A DNA stretch of 64,000 nt from Sphingobium sp. EP60837 (GCF_001658005.1 NZ_CP015986.1:1985501-2049500), one strand, 5' to 3'; counted from the first letter of the stretch, positions 1 to 10,476 are shown. Notes: generated by a model not told the origin, from the letters alone. Numbers and translations are program-made.

Positions 1-1
1 C

Positions 2-31
2 GCCGTGAACCTTCAGTCGAAGGCCGACTAA
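2..31 (+). CDS. C-terminal end of an upstream gene (partial)
   Basis: Frame 2 reads AVNLQSKAD and then a TAA stop at 29-31. A rho-independent terminator follows about 35 bases later, which fits the 3' end of a rightward gene whose body lies outside the window. Nine residues are too few to name a family. Confidence 0.35.
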   Translation, partial: AVNLQSKAD

Positions 32-66
32 AAGCACACCCGACCGCTTTCGCGGAGAGGATAGAA

Positions 67-95
67 GGGGTCGCCTGCCCGGCGGCCCCTTTTTT
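67..95 (+). terminator. Rho-independent terminator
   Basis: A nine-base-pair GC-rich stem (67-75 with 81-89, loop TGCCC) is followed directly by six T residues. It closes the rightward gene ending at base 31. Confidence 0.8.
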
Positions 96-221
96 GTTGT
101 ATAGAATATCGGCGGTTGAAGGGGGATGTTGAATGAGGAGCGAGTTGCTCGATCAACCGGGATTAGGCTATCGGAATTGGCCGTTTTGATGCAGCAAGCG
201 GGGTGAAAGCTGAGCCTCTAA

Positions 222-875
222 AGTAAAGCAGACCTGTTTACCCACGCGACCTTTACGGCTCGTACGCGGGCCAAAACTATGATGCCACTCGGCCGCACGC
301 GTCTTGCCCCGCTGGTCTGCCATTATGGCCTGCTCGATCCCGACGTCGCGGTGCATCTGGAAACCGTCGAGCAGACCCCCAACATCGTGGAGAGCGGCCA
401 CGACATCGCCATCTATTTCGATCCGCCGCCGGACTCGTCGCTCAAGATGAAGTGGCTGACGGACAATCCGCGCATGCTTTGCGCCTCGCCCGCCTATCTG
501 CAGCGCCGTGGATCGCTGTCCAGCGTCAGCGACCTTGCCGTCCATGACAATGTCGTCGTCGGGCCGGTGCAGCAGGAAATCTGGCGCTCCATTGCGGGGG
601 AGGGAGCCGCGCCCCGCGTCACGCTCAGCACTAATGATGGCGAATTGGCGCGGGCCTGGGTACTGGACGGTGCGGGCATCGTGATCAAATCCTCTTGGGA
701 AGTCGCCGACGATATCCCCACCGCACGGCTGCAGCCGGTGCTGGCCGGTCTCAGCCTCCCCGCCTCCACCATCGCCGCCGTCTATCTCCGAGCGCAGGGG
801 GAGACCGCCAAGGTCCGCTCTTGCCTCGACTTCCTGGCCCGCCATCTGAAGGACCCAAAGACCGCGCTCTTGTGA
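222..875 (+). pseudogene. 5'-truncated LysR-type regulator (substrate-binding domain only)
   Basis: The frame is open from 222 and the first ATG is at 279. It encodes about 198 residues that match the effector-binding half of a LysR regulator: GRTRLAPLV at the domain entry, then SGHDIAIYFDPPP, RMLCASPAYLQRRG and GAGIVIKSSWEV. LysR proteins are about 300 residues with an N-terminal winged HTH of about 60 residues and a linker helix. Both are missing, because the frame meets a TAA at 219-221 and no HTH coding is seen in the 120 bases back to the terminator. I read it as a decayed remnant that cannot bind DNA. A short solo effector-binding protein translated from 279 is possible but less likely. 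Confidence 0.7.
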
Positions 876-931
876 AAAATAGGAAAAGTTGGATTCCAAT
901 TTCCGCCCAGAATCCCGTTTTTCTCGCTATT

Positions 932-2251
932 TCATTCACTATTTCCAGTCACCGGCGCCGTCGGCGGCACGATCTTCACCGTCTCGAACCGTTCTTTCCG
1001 CCGCACTCCGGTCAACGGCGGCGGAACATTGACCTGCTCCACCGGCACCCGCTGCCGCATACATTCCGCCTTGTTCTCCCGCGGATCCTGCTGACAATTC
1101 CAAAGCGCCCGCTGCAATCCGGTCCCGGCATTGTGGATATAAGCGAAGCTCATGCTTTCCATCTGATCGCCAGACAGCGGGAATCCGGCAGGCGCGCTCC
1201 CCGCTCGCCAAGCCATGATCCGGCATTCCGGCCGACCTGCGCAGAATGTCTGCGCCATCATCGGCCAGCTCTCTGGCGCCGCCGCCTTGCTCAGTTCGAC
1301 GAGAAAGCTCTTCGCTCCCGGAGCAATCGCGATCAACCGGACTCCGCCCATAATCCGCCCCAGGGATTCCGCCCCGATCGCCTCCTGGGGTTTGGCCGTC
1401 AAAGCCGCCAACGCATCGCCGTTCCCCGGCAGCAATATAGCCGGAAGGCCACCAATGCCCTGCTGATGCGCGATCGAGAGACGGGCGATCCGGGGGATCA
1501 TCGGCTCGATACTTTCGCGGGCCAGGCGGAAGGCGGGCGGCGTTCCCCACCATCCTCGCCAGCGGAAGAAGAGGTGTGTCCCCACCGCCGCGATCTTGTC
1601 CAGGCTCCCGCTCCAATAGGGCACCACCCAGTCGGTATGATAATGGGTGGCATAACCCACCGGCTTGAACACCTTGCCGGCCAGCGCCGCCCTGGCGATC
1701 TCCCGCGCCCGGTCCCAAGCCGCCTGCCCCGGCGTCGTCGCGAGTGCGCCATCGCAGGTGAAGGTGAACTGACAGCCCGTCGATCGCTCCTGCCCCTGGA
1801 AGACGACGCCGCACACCGTCTTAGGGAAAGCCGGATGCCTCACACGGTTCAGCACCACTTGCGCAACCGCCCGTTCCCCGACTGCGTCGTCGCCCGCTTC
1901 ATAAAGCTGCGCCGCGGCCAGGCAGTCAGTGGCCCGCGCCAGATCGGCCTCCGACCCTGCAAAGACAAAAGGCCGGGCCGCCGGGTTAGGCAGTCGCGAA
2001 AAGGGCACCGCTTCGTTGAATGCCCGCGCCTGATTACTATCGAGCGCATAAAGTTCTACCGGCTGCACAACCGGCGCAGCCGTCGTCGGCCGCTTCAGCC
2101 GCGCCTGCTGCACCAGCGCCGCTCGCGCAGCGTCGGCGGCAGGCGCGCGCGCTTCCCATCTCGCCACCAGCGCAGGCAGACCAGCGAACAGAAGGAACCA
2201 TATCAGCCACATCGCGCGATGCGGCTGGTTGCTGATGGAAGCGTTGGTCAT
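932..2251 (-). CDS. SleB/CwlJ-type cell wall hydrolase, membrane-anchored
   Basis: The 439-residue protein has one N-terminal membrane segment (about residues 14-31), an Ala-rich linker, and a Hydrolase_2 (SleB-like) domain at about 105-215. The family's catalytic Glu is E126 in GERAVAQVVLNR, and CQFTFTCDG (160-168) and the GYATHYHTDWV stretch are also typical. The family cleaves peptidoglycan (lytic transglycosylase or amidase activity); in alphaproteobacteria it is a general cell-wall remodelling enzyme, since no spores are made. The C-terminal half (about 230-439) is longer than the minimal domain and I do not recognise it. It follows cysK by 18 bases, so it is probably the last gene of the leftward block. 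Confidence 0.85.
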   Translation of the reverse strand: MTNASISNQPHRAMWLIWFLLFAGLPALVARWEARAPAADAARAALVQQARLKRPTTAAPVVQPVELYALDSNQARAFNEAVPFSRLPNPAARPFVFAGSEADLARATDCLAAAQLYEAGDDAVGERAVAQVVLNRVRHPAFPKTVCGVVFQGQERSTGCQFTFTCDGALATTPGQAAWDRAREIARAALAGKVFKPVGYATHYHTDWVVPYWSGSLDKIAAVGTHLFFRWRGWWGTPPAFRLARESIEPMIPRIARLSIAHQQGIGGLPAILLPGNGDALAALTAKPQEAIGAESLGRIMGGVRLIAIAPGAKSFLVELSKAAAPESWPMMAQTFCAGRPECRIMAWRAGSAPAGFPLSGDQMESMSFAYIHNAGTGLQRALWNCQQDPRENKAECMRQRVPVEQVNVPPPLTGVRRKERFETVKIVPPTAPVTGNSE

Positions 2252-2269
2252 GCCTGTTCCGGCGCGAAG

Positions 2270-3199
2270 CTATTCGGGCAGGAAGTCGGGAACCGACAGA
2301 TAGCGTTCGCCAGTGTCATAATTGAACCCTAGAACGCGGCTGCCCGCTGGAAGCTCCTTCAGCTTCTGCGCGATCGCGGCCAGCGTCGCGCCCGACGAGA
2401 TGCCCACCAGCATACCCTCCTCCCGCGCGGCGCGCCGCGCATATTCCTTGGCATCGGCCGGATCGACCTGGATCACGCCATCGAGTAATTGGGTGTGCAG
2501 GTTAGCCGGGATGAAGCCCGCGCCAATTCCCTGGATGGGATGCGGACCCGGCTGGCCACCGCTGATGACCGGGGAGAGGGTGGGTTCGACCGCATAGACC
2601 TTCAGGTTTGGCCATAGCTTCTTCAGCACTTCGGCAACCCCCGTGATGTGGCCGCCCGTGCCCACGCCGGTGATCAGCACGTCGATGGGGCTGTCGGCAA
2701 AGTCCGTCGCAATCTCCTGCGCCGTCGTGCGGACATGCACATCGATATTGGCGGCATTTTCGAACTGCTGCGGCATCCATGAGCCCGGCGTCTGCTCGAT
2801 CAACTCCAGCGCCCGTTCGATTGCGCCCTTCATGCCTTTCTCACGGGGGGTGAGGTCGAAGCTTGCGCCATAGGCCAGCATGAGCCGCCGGCGCTCGAGC
2901 GACATGCTTTCCGGCATGACCAGGATCAGTTTGTAGCCCTTGACCGCCGCCACCATGGCCAAACCGACGCCGGTGTTGCCCGATGTCGGTTCAATGATGG
3001 TCCCGCCGGGTTTCAGGTCGCCGGAGGCTTCGGCCGCCTCGATCATTGCCAGCGCGATACGGTCTTTAATCGATCCGCCGGGGTTGGAACGTTCCGACTT
3101 GATCCAGACCTCGGAGCCCGCAGGCGCGTCGGCGAACAGGCGGCTCACCCGGATATGCGGCGTGTTGCCGATGGTTTCGAGAATGTTGGCAGCTTTCAT
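2270..3199 (-). CDS. cysK: Cysteine synthase A (O-acetylserine sulfhydrylase)
   Basis: The 309-residue fold-type II PLP enzyme makes cysteine from O-acetylserine and sulfide in the cytoplasm. Visible signatures are the PLP lysine K45 in [13 protein letters not shown], the substrate loop [10 protein letters not shown], the phosphate-binding loop [11 protein letters not shown] and [10 protein letters not shown] near the C-terminus. Length and motifs are those of CysK; CysM or cystathionine beta-synthase-like members cannot be fully excluded without a tree. The start ATG overlaps the stop of the upstream MFS gene by four bases (ATGA), so the two are translationally coupled. The MFS protein might therefore export a cysteine-pathway metabolite, which is inference only. 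Confidence 0.93.
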   Translation of the reverse strand: MKAANILETIGNTPHIRVSRLFADAPAGSEVWIKSERSNPGGSIKDRIALAMIEAAEASGDLKPGGTIIEPTSGNTGVGLAMVAAVKGYKLILVMPESMSLERRRLMLAYGASFDLTPREKGMKGAIERALELIEQTPGSWMPQQFENAANIDVHVRTTAQEIATDFADSPIDVLITGVGTGGHITGVAEVLKKLWPNLKVYAVEPTLSPVISGGQPGPHPIQGIGAGFIPANLHTQLLDGVIQVDPADAKEYARRAAREEGMLVGISSGATLAAIAQKLKELPAGSRVLGFNYDTGERYLSVPDFLPE

Positions 3200-4500
3200 A
3201 GGGCCTTCTCCTGGCTGATGTCCGCCTCCCTTAGGTCGGGTGGGTCAAAGGTGCGTGCAAGGCGCAGCTCGGGAAAAAGCCGTGCCCATATGAGGGTAAT
3301 GACAATCGCACCGATTCCGCCACCGATTACCGCAGCGACAGGGCCAACGAGAGCGGCGAGGAACCCTGATTCCGCCTCCCCCAACTCGTTCGACGCTGAA
3401 ATGGTGAGTTGCGACAGGCTCGACACCCGGCCGCGCATGGCATCGGGCGTATGAAGCTGGATTAGGGATTGCCGTACATAAACTGACACCATGTCCGCCG
3501 CCCCGAGCAGCAACAGCGCGGCGATACCGATCTCAACGGCAATATTCCGGGGCATGAATGCGGTGGCGCCGAAGAGAATGGTAGCGAGCCCGAAGACTAT
3601 GACTGCCGCCAGCATCTTAAGACCCACCTCCGATTTCATCGGGCGGAAGGAGAAGAACAGCGCGACAATTCCAGCACCCACTGCGGGCGAAGCGGCAAGA
3701 TGCCCCAAACCTGTGGACCCGACCTTTAATATATCCCGGGCGTAGACCGGCAGCAGCGCCGTTGCCCCTGCCAGCAGTACCGCAAACAGATCGAGCGTAA
3801 TGGTGGACAGCACCAGGCGGTTGGAACGGACATAGGTCAGGCCATCGACCATCTGGCGAACGGGATGGCGGCTCGTGTCGCGTGGCGGTTGCGGCACCGG
3901 GCCGATCAGCAGCATCCCGCCCAGCGCTACGGCGAACAGCGCCGACGCCATGGCATAAGCGCCCCAGGGGGTCATCGCATAAACATATCCGCCCAAGGCT
4001 GGACCGATGATCATTCCTGCCTGCCATGCAACGCTCGACATGGCGATGGCATGCGGCAGCACGTCGCGCGGCACCAGGTTTGGCGCGAGGGCGCTATAGG
4101 CGGGTCCGTTGAACGCGCGTGCGACGCCCACGATGGCGGCGATGCCGAAGATCAGCGGAAGGCTGACCCACCCTTCATAGGTCGCGAACGCCAGCAGTGC
4201 CGACGCCGTCATCAGCATCGCTAGCGTCAGCCGCGCGATCATGCGCCGGTCGAAATGATCCGCGATCCAGCCTGTGACGGGGGTGAGGAAAAAGAGGGGT
4301 ACAAACTGCGCCAGCCCAATCAGGCCCAGCTGCGCGGCGGCACCGGATGTGCTCATGCTTTCCCGGGCGACGTTATAGGCCTGCCATCCGAGGACCGTCA
4401 TCATCCCATATTGCGCCAGCACCCCGGCTAGCCGCCCCAGAAGATAGGCCCGGAAATCGCCGAAGCTCAGCGGATGACGGGGATGGGCAGGGGCCTTCAT
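3196..4500 (-). CDS. Major facilitator superfamily transporter (MFS_3/EntS-like)
   Basis: The 434-residue polytopic protein has about twelve hydrophobic segments. The MFS motif A region [14 protein letters not shown] lies after the second helix, and [18 protein letters not shown] is typical of the MFS_3 subfamily, which includes the enterobactin exporter EntS. MFS_3 proteins are proton-driven exporters of siderophores or small drugs; the substrate here is unknown. The gene is coupled to cysK by a 4-base overlap. Upstream, 106 bases separate it from a small secreted protein gene. Confidence 0.85.
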   Translation of the reverse strand: MKAPAHPRHPLSFGDFRAYLLGRLAGVLAQYGMMTVLGWQAYNVARESMSTSGAAAQLGLIGLAQFVPLFFLTPVTGWIADHFDRRMIARLTLAMLMTASALLAFATYEGWVSLPLIFGIAAIVGVARAFNGPAYSALAPNLVPRDVLPHAIAMSSVAWQAGMIIGPALGGYVYAMTPWGAYAMASALFAVALGGMLLIGPVPQPPRDTSRHPVRQMVDGLTYVRSNRLVLSTITLDLFAVLLAGATALLPVYARDILKVGSTGLGHLAASPAVGAGIVALFFSFRPMKSEVGLKMLAAVIVFGLATILFGATAFMPRNIAVEIGIAALLLLGAADMVSVYVRQSLIQLHTPDAMRGRVSSLSQLTISASNELGEAESGFLAALVGPVAAVIGGGIGAIVITLIWARLFPELRLARTFDPPDLREADISQEKAL

Positions 4501-4606
4501 GTGAATTCCTTAGCGCCTGCACCACGATACGCAACTATGCGGGTAGAGAATAAGGACAGCAGTTTTTGGAACCGCACAACCGCTGCTTTGTGCTCCCTTC
4601 CATCGC

Positions 4607-5011
4607 TCAGCGGTCTGGATCGAGCAGGATGCCGCTCACCGACCCGTTCCGTACCGAGCAGACGAAAGGCACCCAGCGTTGATCGTCAAAGGGGCCGACT
4701 TCGCCTTCGACTTCCCAGCCGGTGGACATGGAGCTGGCGGTAATTCTTCCCCGGATGTTCGAGCCGCGTCCGACTTCTTCGCGGGCCTTGGCCGCGCACG
4801 CGCTCCGCGCTGCTGCAGCGGTGCGGATGGGGCCGTATCCGGGCGAGCCATAGGGTTGCCGTTTCGCATCACGCTCCGCCTGTTGGTCGCGCACGATATC
4901 GCTGGCAATAGCAGCGTCGGCGGCGCGGTGAAGGTCGCGATAGTCCTGCGCATGCCCGGGCAGGGCAAGCGCCAGGGTCGTGACGCAGACGGCGAATCTT
5001 GCGCTAGACAT
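4607..5011 (-). CDS. Hypothetical secreted protein
   Basis: The 134-residue protein has a clear Sec signal (residues 1-21, cleavage after GHA) and a mature domain with two cysteines (SACAAK and PFVCSV) that could pair in the periplasm. I do not recognise the family. The C-terminal half (WEVEGEVGPFDDQRWVPFVCSVRNG) looks like a small beta-rich domain. The gene lies 17 bases after the HerA-like gene, so the two are probably cotranscribed. Confidence 0.7.
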   Translation of the reverse strand: MSSARFAVCVTTLALALPGHAQDYRDLHRAADAAIASDIVRDQQAERDAKRQPYGSPGYGPIRTAAAARSACAAKAREEVGRGSNIRGRITASSMSTGWEVEGEVGPFDDQRWVPFVCSVRNGSVSGILLDPDR

Positions 5012-5028
5012 TCTCTTCCTCCCACGCC

Positions 5029-6657
5029 TTATTTGAACAGGCTGCCCAAAATGCCGCGAACCAGTTGCCCGGCCAAGCCTCCCGATGAACGACGGCTCGA
5101 CCCGCCGAAGACGGCGCGGCCAAGTTCATTGGCCACCTGCCGTCCCACAGATGATGCTGCAGAGCGCGTGGCCGACTGTACTGCCCGATCAAGGGAAGAG
5201 GGCTTTTCTGCCTCCCGAGCGGCAACTGCATCACGCTTTGCCTGCTCCCTCAACTCCGCTTCGCGCTGCTTCGCCTCAAGCTTCGCCTGGGTGGCGGCAG
5301 CCTTGTCAGACGCCTCTTTGGCTTTTGCAGCCTGCACTGCTGCGGCGGCGGCCTGACCTCGGGCGGCGAGGATTTCTTCTGCGGACTCCCGATCAATCGC
5401 CTCGTCATATTTGCCCGCACAGGGTGAAATACACTGGATGATGGCACGTTCCTTCGCATCGACCGGTCCCAAACGGGAGCGCGGCGGCGCGATAAGGGTG
5501 CGCTGGACGATGCCGGGTGATCCATCCTCCTGCAACAGCGAAACCAGCGCTTCGCCGATCTTCAGTTCGGTGACCGCGGTCTCGACATCTAGATCTGGGT
5601 TGACGCGGAAGGTTTCGGCCGCAGCCTTGATCGCCTTCTGATCGCGCGGAGTGAAAGCGCGCAGGGCGTGTTGAACGCGGTTGCCAAGTTGCCCTGCCAC
5701 GTCCTCGGGAATATCGATCGGGTTCTGAGTGACGAAATAGACGCCGACCCCCTTCGACCGGATCAGGCGGACGACCTGCTCGATCTTGTCGGTCAGCGCG
5801 CCTGGCGCGTCCTCGAACAAGAGATGCGCCTCATCGAAGAAGAAGACCAGCACCGGCTTTTCGGGGTCGCCAACTTCAGGAAGCGTCTCGAACAGCTCAC
5901 TCAGCAGCCATAAGAGGAAGGTGGCGTAAAGCTTTGGGCTCTGCATCAGCTTGTCAGCCGCCAGGACATTCACATATCCCCGGCCCCGATCGTCCGCCTT
6001 CAGGAAATCATGAATGTCGAGCGCCGGCTCTCCAAAGAAGTGCGCGCCGCCCTGGCTTTCCAATTGCAACAACTGACGCTGGATTGCGCCGACGCTCGCC
6101 TTGGTTACATTGCCGTAGCGGGTTGATAGCTCATCGGCATTTTCCGCGCAGTAGGCGAGCATCGACTGAAGGTCGCCAAGGTCGAGCAGTAGCAACCCTT
6201 CCTCATCGGCATATTTGAAGGCGATGGAAAGCACGCCCTCCTGCGTTTCGTTGAGGCCCATCAGGCGGGCCAGCAGCAGCGGGCCCATCTCGCTGACGGT
6301 GGTGCGGATCGGATGTCCCTGCTCGCCATACAGGTCCCAGAAGATGGCGGGATTGTCGGCGTAGCTGTAATTGTCGATGCCGATCTCTTTCGCACGGGCC
6401 ACCAGCTTGTCGGCATTTTTCGCAGTGGGCGATCCGGCCATCGAAATGCCCGACAGGTCGCCTTTCACATCGGCGAGGAAGACAGGTACGCCGCGCGCGG
6501 AGAAACTTTCGACGATCCCTTGCAGCGTCACTGTCTTGCCGGTGCCCGTGGCGCCTGCAATCAGGCCGTGTCGATTGGCTCTGCGCAGATCCAGTGTCTG
6601 AGGAATGCCGCCATCCTTGCCGGGTGCGCCAAGGCCGATAAAAATGCCGTCGCTCAT
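5029..6657 (-). CDS. HerA-like ATPase (DUF853 family)
   Basis: The 542-residue cytoplasmic P-loop ATPase of the HerA/FtsK superclass has Walker A GATGTGKT with K41, Walker [12 protein letters not shown] near residue 265, and the family's [24 protein letters not shown] sensor region. About 50 Ala/Glu/Lys-rich residues (about 440-490) form a predicted coiled coil, followed by a Ser/Gly-rich tail. DUF853 proteins are widespread in proteobacteria, usually annotated as helicase HerA-like, and their role is poorly defined. No NurA nuclease partner is adjacent, which argues against a HerA-NurA end-resection pair. The start is preceded by a GGGGAG element. Confidence 0.85.
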   Translation of the reverse strand: MSDGIFIGLGAPGKDGGIPQTLDLRRANRHGLIAGATGTGKTVTLQGIVESFSARGVPVFLADVKGDLSGISMAGSPTAKNADKLVARAKEIGIDNYSYADNPAIFWDLYGEQGHPIRTTVSEMGPLLLARLMGLNETQEGVLSIAFKYADEEGLLLLDLGDLQSMLAYCAENADELSTRYGNVTKASVGAIQRQLLQLESQGGAHFFGEPALDIHDFLKADDRGRGYVNVLAADKLMQSPKLYATFLLWLLSELFETLPEVGDPEKPVLVFFFDEAHLLFEDAPGALTDKIEQVVRLIRSKGVGVYFVTQNPIDIPEDVAGQLGNRVQHALRAFTPRDQKAIKAAAETFRVNPDLDVETAVTELKIGEALVSLLQEDGSPGIVQRTLIAPPRSRLGPVDAKERAIIQCISPCAGKYDEAIDRESAEEILAARGQAAAAAVQAAKAKEASDKAAATQAKLEAKQREAELREQAKRDAVAAREAEKPSSLDRAVQSATRSAASSVGRQVANELGRAVFGGSSRRSSGGLAGQLVRGILGSLFK

Positions 6658-6771
6658 TGCGTCATGCTCCCCAAAAGCTTCGGGCCGCGCCCGCCGGAGT
6701 CTGCCTGCACTCTAGTGGTGAGACAGGGCTTCCGGCAAGCGCGGCCCGTAACGATCCGCGATTCGAGGGGT

Positions 6772-8283
6772 TTATTTGTTGCGAAGGCGCACCGGCAGGA
6801 AAACGGCGGGCTGGCCACGGCGCAGAACCTGCAGCAGGATCGCATTGCGGCCCTGCGAGGACACTTGCCGTACCGCCGCATCCAAATCCGCCTGACTTGC
6901 GACCGGACGGTTGTTCGCGGTGATAATCACATCCCCCCGGCGGAGGCCCTTTGCGCCTGCGTCGGTAGAGGAATCGACCGCCGTAATGACAATGCCGCGC
7001 GTGTCGGCGGCTATGCCCAGCTGGCGGACGATGTTGGGGGTCAGCGGGATGGCTGAGATGCCCAGCGACTGCTGTGTCGCTTGGCCACCACCGGATTGAT
7101 CGTCCTGTTGCTGGCTGAAGTCGTCATCCTGCTGCTGGGCGAAGCTGTTCAGCTCATCCTCAGAGGGGCGTTGGCCGACAATCGCCGTCACAGTCTGGCG
7201 CTGACCATTGCGGAGCAGCACGATCGGCACGCGCGACCCAATGGGCTGTGACGCGACGATGGACGACAGATTCTGGTCCGGCGTCACTTCCTGACCGGCC
7301 ACGCTGACGATCACATCGCCAGCCTTGATCCCGGCCCGATCTGCCCCCTTGCCAGGTTCGACGCCCTGCACGAACTCGCCCCGATTTTTGGCAAGGCCCA
7401 GGGAGTCTGCTAGATCTTCGCCCAGCGGGCTGATCTGGATGCCCAAATAACCGCGCTTCACGCTCTGACCCCGGCGCAGCGTATCGACGATCGGCGCGGC
7501 CTGTTCGGACGGGATGGCGAAGCCGATGCCGACATTGCCGCCCGAAGGAGACAGGATCTGGCTGTTGATGCCGATCACATTGCCGCGCATGTCGAACATT
7601 GGGCCGCCGCTATTGCCCTGATTGATCGACGCGTCGGTCTGGATGAACTTGTCATAGGTACCGCCGGTGCCGCGATGGACGGCGGAGATGATGCCCGCCG
7701 TAACCGTGCCTGACAGAGCGAAGGGATTGCCGATAGCGATCACCCAGTCGCCGACGCGCGCTTTGGTGCTGTCGCCGAACTTGACGAACGGCAGCGCTTT
7801 CTTCGGCTCAATCTTCAGGACCGCGATATCGGTCGCGGGATCGCGGCCGATCAACTTGGCGGGATATTCCTCGCGATTAGTGAGGGTGACGGTGATCGAA
7901 TCCACAGATGCGCCTTCGGCACCGGCCGATACGACATGGTTGTTGGTGACGATATAGCCGTCCGCCGAAATGATAAAGCCGGAGCCGAGTGACTGCGCTT
8001 GGCGAGTCTGAGGCTTCGTGCCCTGGCCTTGGCCGAACAGATCCCCAAAAGGAGTGCCCGCAAACGGGTTCTGCACCTGAACTCGCTGCCGTGTCGAAAT
8101 GTTGACGACTGCCGGCTGCAGCTTTTCAACCATGTCGGCAAGGCTGGCGGGCGCGCCAGCTGGAGCAGCGGCCTGCATCCCTTCATTCTGCGCGATTTGC
8201 GCGCCGACATTCGGGCTGGAGGTGACAGCGATGGCGGTGCCACCGAGCAGCAGGGCGCCGGTAAGGGCATAAGCGTAACGCAC
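6772..8283 (-). CDS. degP: Periplasmic serine protease Do/HtrA (DegP family)
   Basis: This envelope quality-control protease and chaperone has a signal or anchor segment at residues 5-25, a trypsin-like domain with the triad H116 (TNNHVV), D152 (ATDIAVLK) and S225 (QGNSGGP), then two PDZ domains. A Gln/Asp-rich linker (QQQDDDFSQQQDD) separates the PDZ domains. I start it at the GTG at 8283, numbering the residues from there: AGAGGA lies about nine bases upstream and the hydrophobic segment comes at once. An ATG at 8367 would add 28 basic residues ahead of the signal. The length of 503 residues fits DegP/DegQ/MucD. It lies downstream of hflKC, another membrane quality-control system. Confidence 0.9.
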   Translation of the reverse strand: MRYAYALTGALLLGGTAIAVTSSPNVGAQIAQNEGMQAAAPAGAPASLADMVEKLQPAVVNISTRQRVQVQNPFAGTPFGDLFGQGQGTKPQTRQAQSLGSGFIISADGYIVTNNHVVSAGAEGASVDSITVTLTNREEYPAKLIGRDPATDIAVLKIEPKKALPFVKFGDSTKARVGDWVIAIGNPFALSGTVTAGIISAVHRGTGGTYDKFIQTDASINQGNSGGPMFDMRGNVIGINSQILSPSGGNVGIGFAIPSEQAAPIVDTLRRGQSVKRGYLGIQISPLGEDLADSLGLAKNRGEFVQGVEPGKGADRAGIKAGDVIVSVAGQEVTPDQNLSSIVASQPIGSRVPIVLLRNGQRQTVTAIVGQRPSEDELNSFAQQQDDDFSQQQDDQSGGGQATQQSLGISAIPLTPNIVRQLGIAADTRGIVITAVDSSTDAGAKGLRRGDVIITANNRPVASQADLDAAVRQVSSQGRNAILLQVLRRGQPAVFLPVRLRNK

Positions 8284-8358
8284 TCGTGACGGTCCTCTCG
8301 TGAACTTGGCAAAGGAAAGGGCGGGCCTCTGCGGGAGTCGGATGCGCCGCCCATCCTT

Positions 8359-8384
8359 AACCCTCATTGAATGACGCTGGTTCC
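8359..8384 (-). promoter_or_regulatory. Possible ECF (EcfG/RpoE-type) promoter for degP
   Basis: On the minus strand GGAAC is followed after 17 bases by GGTT, close to the alphaproteobacterial general-stress consensus GGAAC-N16/17-CGTT with one mismatch in the -10. If real, transcription starts near 8352. That supports the GTG start at 8283 and excludes the ATG at 8367. Confidence 0.25.
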
Positions 8385-8424
8385 GAAATGATCTATAGTC
8401 TTGTTTTCCGGGATTTTGCGCCGA

Positions 8425-9276
8425 TCACTGCCTCCCCTGAAACTGCTTCAGGAAATCATTGTCTCGCGACAACAGCATCGTCGTTGCCCCTTGCCGATCC
8501 GGCGCGAAGGTGAAGCGATACGCCTGCATCGCCCTGTAGAAATCGTAGAATTGCGGATCCTTGCCGAAGCTTTCCGCATAGATGCGGGCGGCATTGGCAT
8601 CAGCCTCCGCGCGGATGATCTGCGCCTGCTTCGCGCCCTGCGCCCGGATCGTCAGCGCTTCTTGCTCGCGCGCCGTGCGCATACGAGTGAAGGCGCTTTC
8701 CAGCGGGGCGCCATCGGGCAAATCGGCACGTTTGATCCGGACATCGACGATCTGCGCGCCATATTGACGGGCCACGCGGTTAAGCCCGGCCTCGATATTG
8801 TCCATCACCTGCCCGCGCTCGGGCGAGAGCAAAGCCGCAAAGGGTCGTTTGCCCAGTTCATTGCGCAGCGCCGACCCCAGGATCGGCCGCAGCGCGTCCG
8901 ACACGCGCTCCTCATTACCCGCGGCGATATACATGCGCAGCGGATCGACGATGCGATAGCGGGCAAAGGCATCTACCTGCAGTCGTAGCTGGTCGGTGGA
9001 CAGCACCTGCTGCCGCTCCATTTCGACGGACAGGACGCGCTTGTCGATCCAGACGATCTGGTCGATGAACGGCCAGCGAAGGATGACGCCCGCGCCAGTT
9101 TCGCCGAAATCTTCCTTCGGGCGATAGCGGTTGACGATCTTCTTGGGATCACCAAAGCGAACGATCACGCCCTGCTTCGTTTCTGGGACGATGGCGACCG
9201 TGCTGCCGATGAGCAGCAGCAGGGCGATCACGGATAGGGCGAGCGCTACAGGATGGCGGACAAGCGTTGGCATCAC
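8425..9276 (-). CDS. hflC: Protease modulator HflC
   Basis: The 283-residue SPFH/prohibitin-domain protein has one N-terminal membrane helix (about 10-30) and most of its mass in the periplasm. With HflK it forms the cage that surrounds and restrains FtsH. Typical signatures are GVIVRFGDPKK, a central RYRIVDPLRMY and a C-terminal coiled coil rich in Ala/Glu/Arg (AREQEALTIRAQGAKQAQIIRAEAD). Its ATG overlaps the hflK stop by four bases, the usual hflK-hflC coupling. Confidence 0.93.
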   Translation of the reverse strand: MMPTLVRHPVALALSVIALLLLIGSTVAIVPETKQGVIVRFGDPKKIVNRYRPKEDFGETGAGVILRWPFIDQIVWIDKRVLSVEMERQQVLSTDQLRLQVDAFARYRIVDPLRMYIAAGNEERVSDALRPILGSALRNELGKRPFAALLSPERGQVMDNIEAGLNRVARQYGAQIVDVRIKRADLPDGAPLESAFTRMRTAREQEALTIRAQGAKQAQIIRAEADANAARIYAESFGKDPQFYDFYRAMQAYRFTFAPDRQGATTMLLSRDNDFLKQFQGRQ

Positions 9277-10403
9277 TGACCCTCCCCGGTGGTGGCGGGG
9301 CCAGAAGAGGCGCTGGCCCCTTGGGCGCGGCGCTTCAGTTCCGGGAGGGGCAAGAAGGGGGTCACATTCCCGCTTTCAATGATCGTCTTATCGACGTTGG
9401 ACAGCACGCCCTCCATGGTTTCATAATACATGCGGCGGCGTGTGACGTCTGGCGCAAGCCTATATTGTTCATAAACCTTATCGAATGCCGCAGCCTCGCC
9501 TTGAGCCTTGGCCGTCACCTGCTGAGCGGCCGCACGCGCTTCGTTGAGATAGGTCTGCGCGGTCTGCTGGGCGGCCGATACGGCCTTGAACGCGTCATTG
9601 ACCGCCGTGGGCGGATCAGCCTGTTTGATGGCGACGCCCTGCACGCGGATGCCGGACCTATAGCCGTCCAATATCTCCTGCATGCGCTGCTCGACTTGCT
9701 GCTCGATCTCCGTGCGGCCTGCGCCCAGAGCATCGTCCAGACTGACGCTGGCGACCACGGATCGCATCGCGCTTTCCGCGACTTCGCGCACCGTTGCGTC
9801 CGGATCGGACAGTTGGAACAGATAAAGCTCGGGATTGCGAATATTCCAGCGCACCGAATAAGCGAGGTCGATAATATTCTGATCGCCGGTCAGCACCAGA
9901 TTTTCGCTCTGCGCGCTCGGCGACCCGATGTCGATGGCGCGGATTTCCTCAACATCGACGGTGGTGACATTTTCGAACGGCGCAGGCAGCGTCAGGCTGA
10001 TGCCCGGCGACAGGGTGCGGCTATATTTGCCGAGTAGCGTCACCACACCCCGTTCCTGCGGGCCGACCCGATGGAAGCAGGTGAGCACAAGCCACAAGAC
10101 TACAAGGATGCCGACGGCGGCAGGCCAGAGCGTCTTTCCGGTGGGGCGGGGAGGCAGATTGCCAAAGCCGCCACCGCCGCCACCCTGGCCGAAGCTTTCG
10201 CGGCTACGGCGCAGCAGTTCCTCAATAGCCGAAGGGCCCTTGCTGCCCGGAGAGCGGCCCGGCTGCGTCCAGGGATTGCGCGGCCCGCCGTCGCCACCCT
10301 TGCCCGAACCGTCATTGCCGTCTGGGCCATCGCTTTTGCCGCCCCAGGGACCCTGGACCATTGCGTCAACGATGCCAGGCATCCACCCGAAAATTCTCTT
10401 CAT
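9273..10403 (-). CDS. hflK: FtsH protease activity modulator HflK
   Basis: The protein has a Gly/Pro-rich cytoplasmic N-terminus (residues 15-70), a membrane helix (LWPAAVGILVVLWLVLTCF), an SPFH domain and a C-terminal coiled coil (TYLNEARAAAQQVTAKAQGEAAAF). It partners HflC in the FtsH-HflKC complex. I start at the ATG at 10403 (MKRIFGWMPGIV); a farther upstream ATG would place the start inside the short divergent spacer shared with mrp. Confidence 0.9.
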   Translation of the reverse strand: MKRIFGWMPGIVDAMVQGPWGGKSDGPDGNDGSGKGGDGGPRNPWTQPGRSPGSKGPSAIEELLRRSRESFGQGGGGGGFGNLPPRPTGKTLWPAAVGILVVLWLVLTCFHRVGPQERGVVTLLGKYSRTLSPGISLTLPAPFENVTTVDVEEIRAIDIGSPSAQSENLVLTGDQNIIDLAYSVRWNIRNPELYLFQLSDPDATVREVAESAMRSVVASVSLDDALGAGRTEIEQQVEQRMQEILDGYRSGIRVQGVAIKQADPPTAVNDAFKAVSAAQQTAQTYLNEARAAAQQVTAKAQGEAAAFDKVYEQYRLAPDVTRRRMYYETMEGVLSNVDKTIIESGNVTPFLPLPELKRRAQGASASSGPATTGEGQ

Positions 10404-10476
10404 TTCGTCTCTATAGGAAGGCTGGGGCGTGAAAAACAGTGCCCATCGCAACGATTATTGCCTAGGAGGCACTGTC

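Noticed and set aside
695..2332. A 545-codon plus-strand frame covering the LysR remnant end and the SleB gene
   Set aside because: Its translation is low-complexity Arg/Pro/His-rich and it lies antisense to a well-supported hydrolase.
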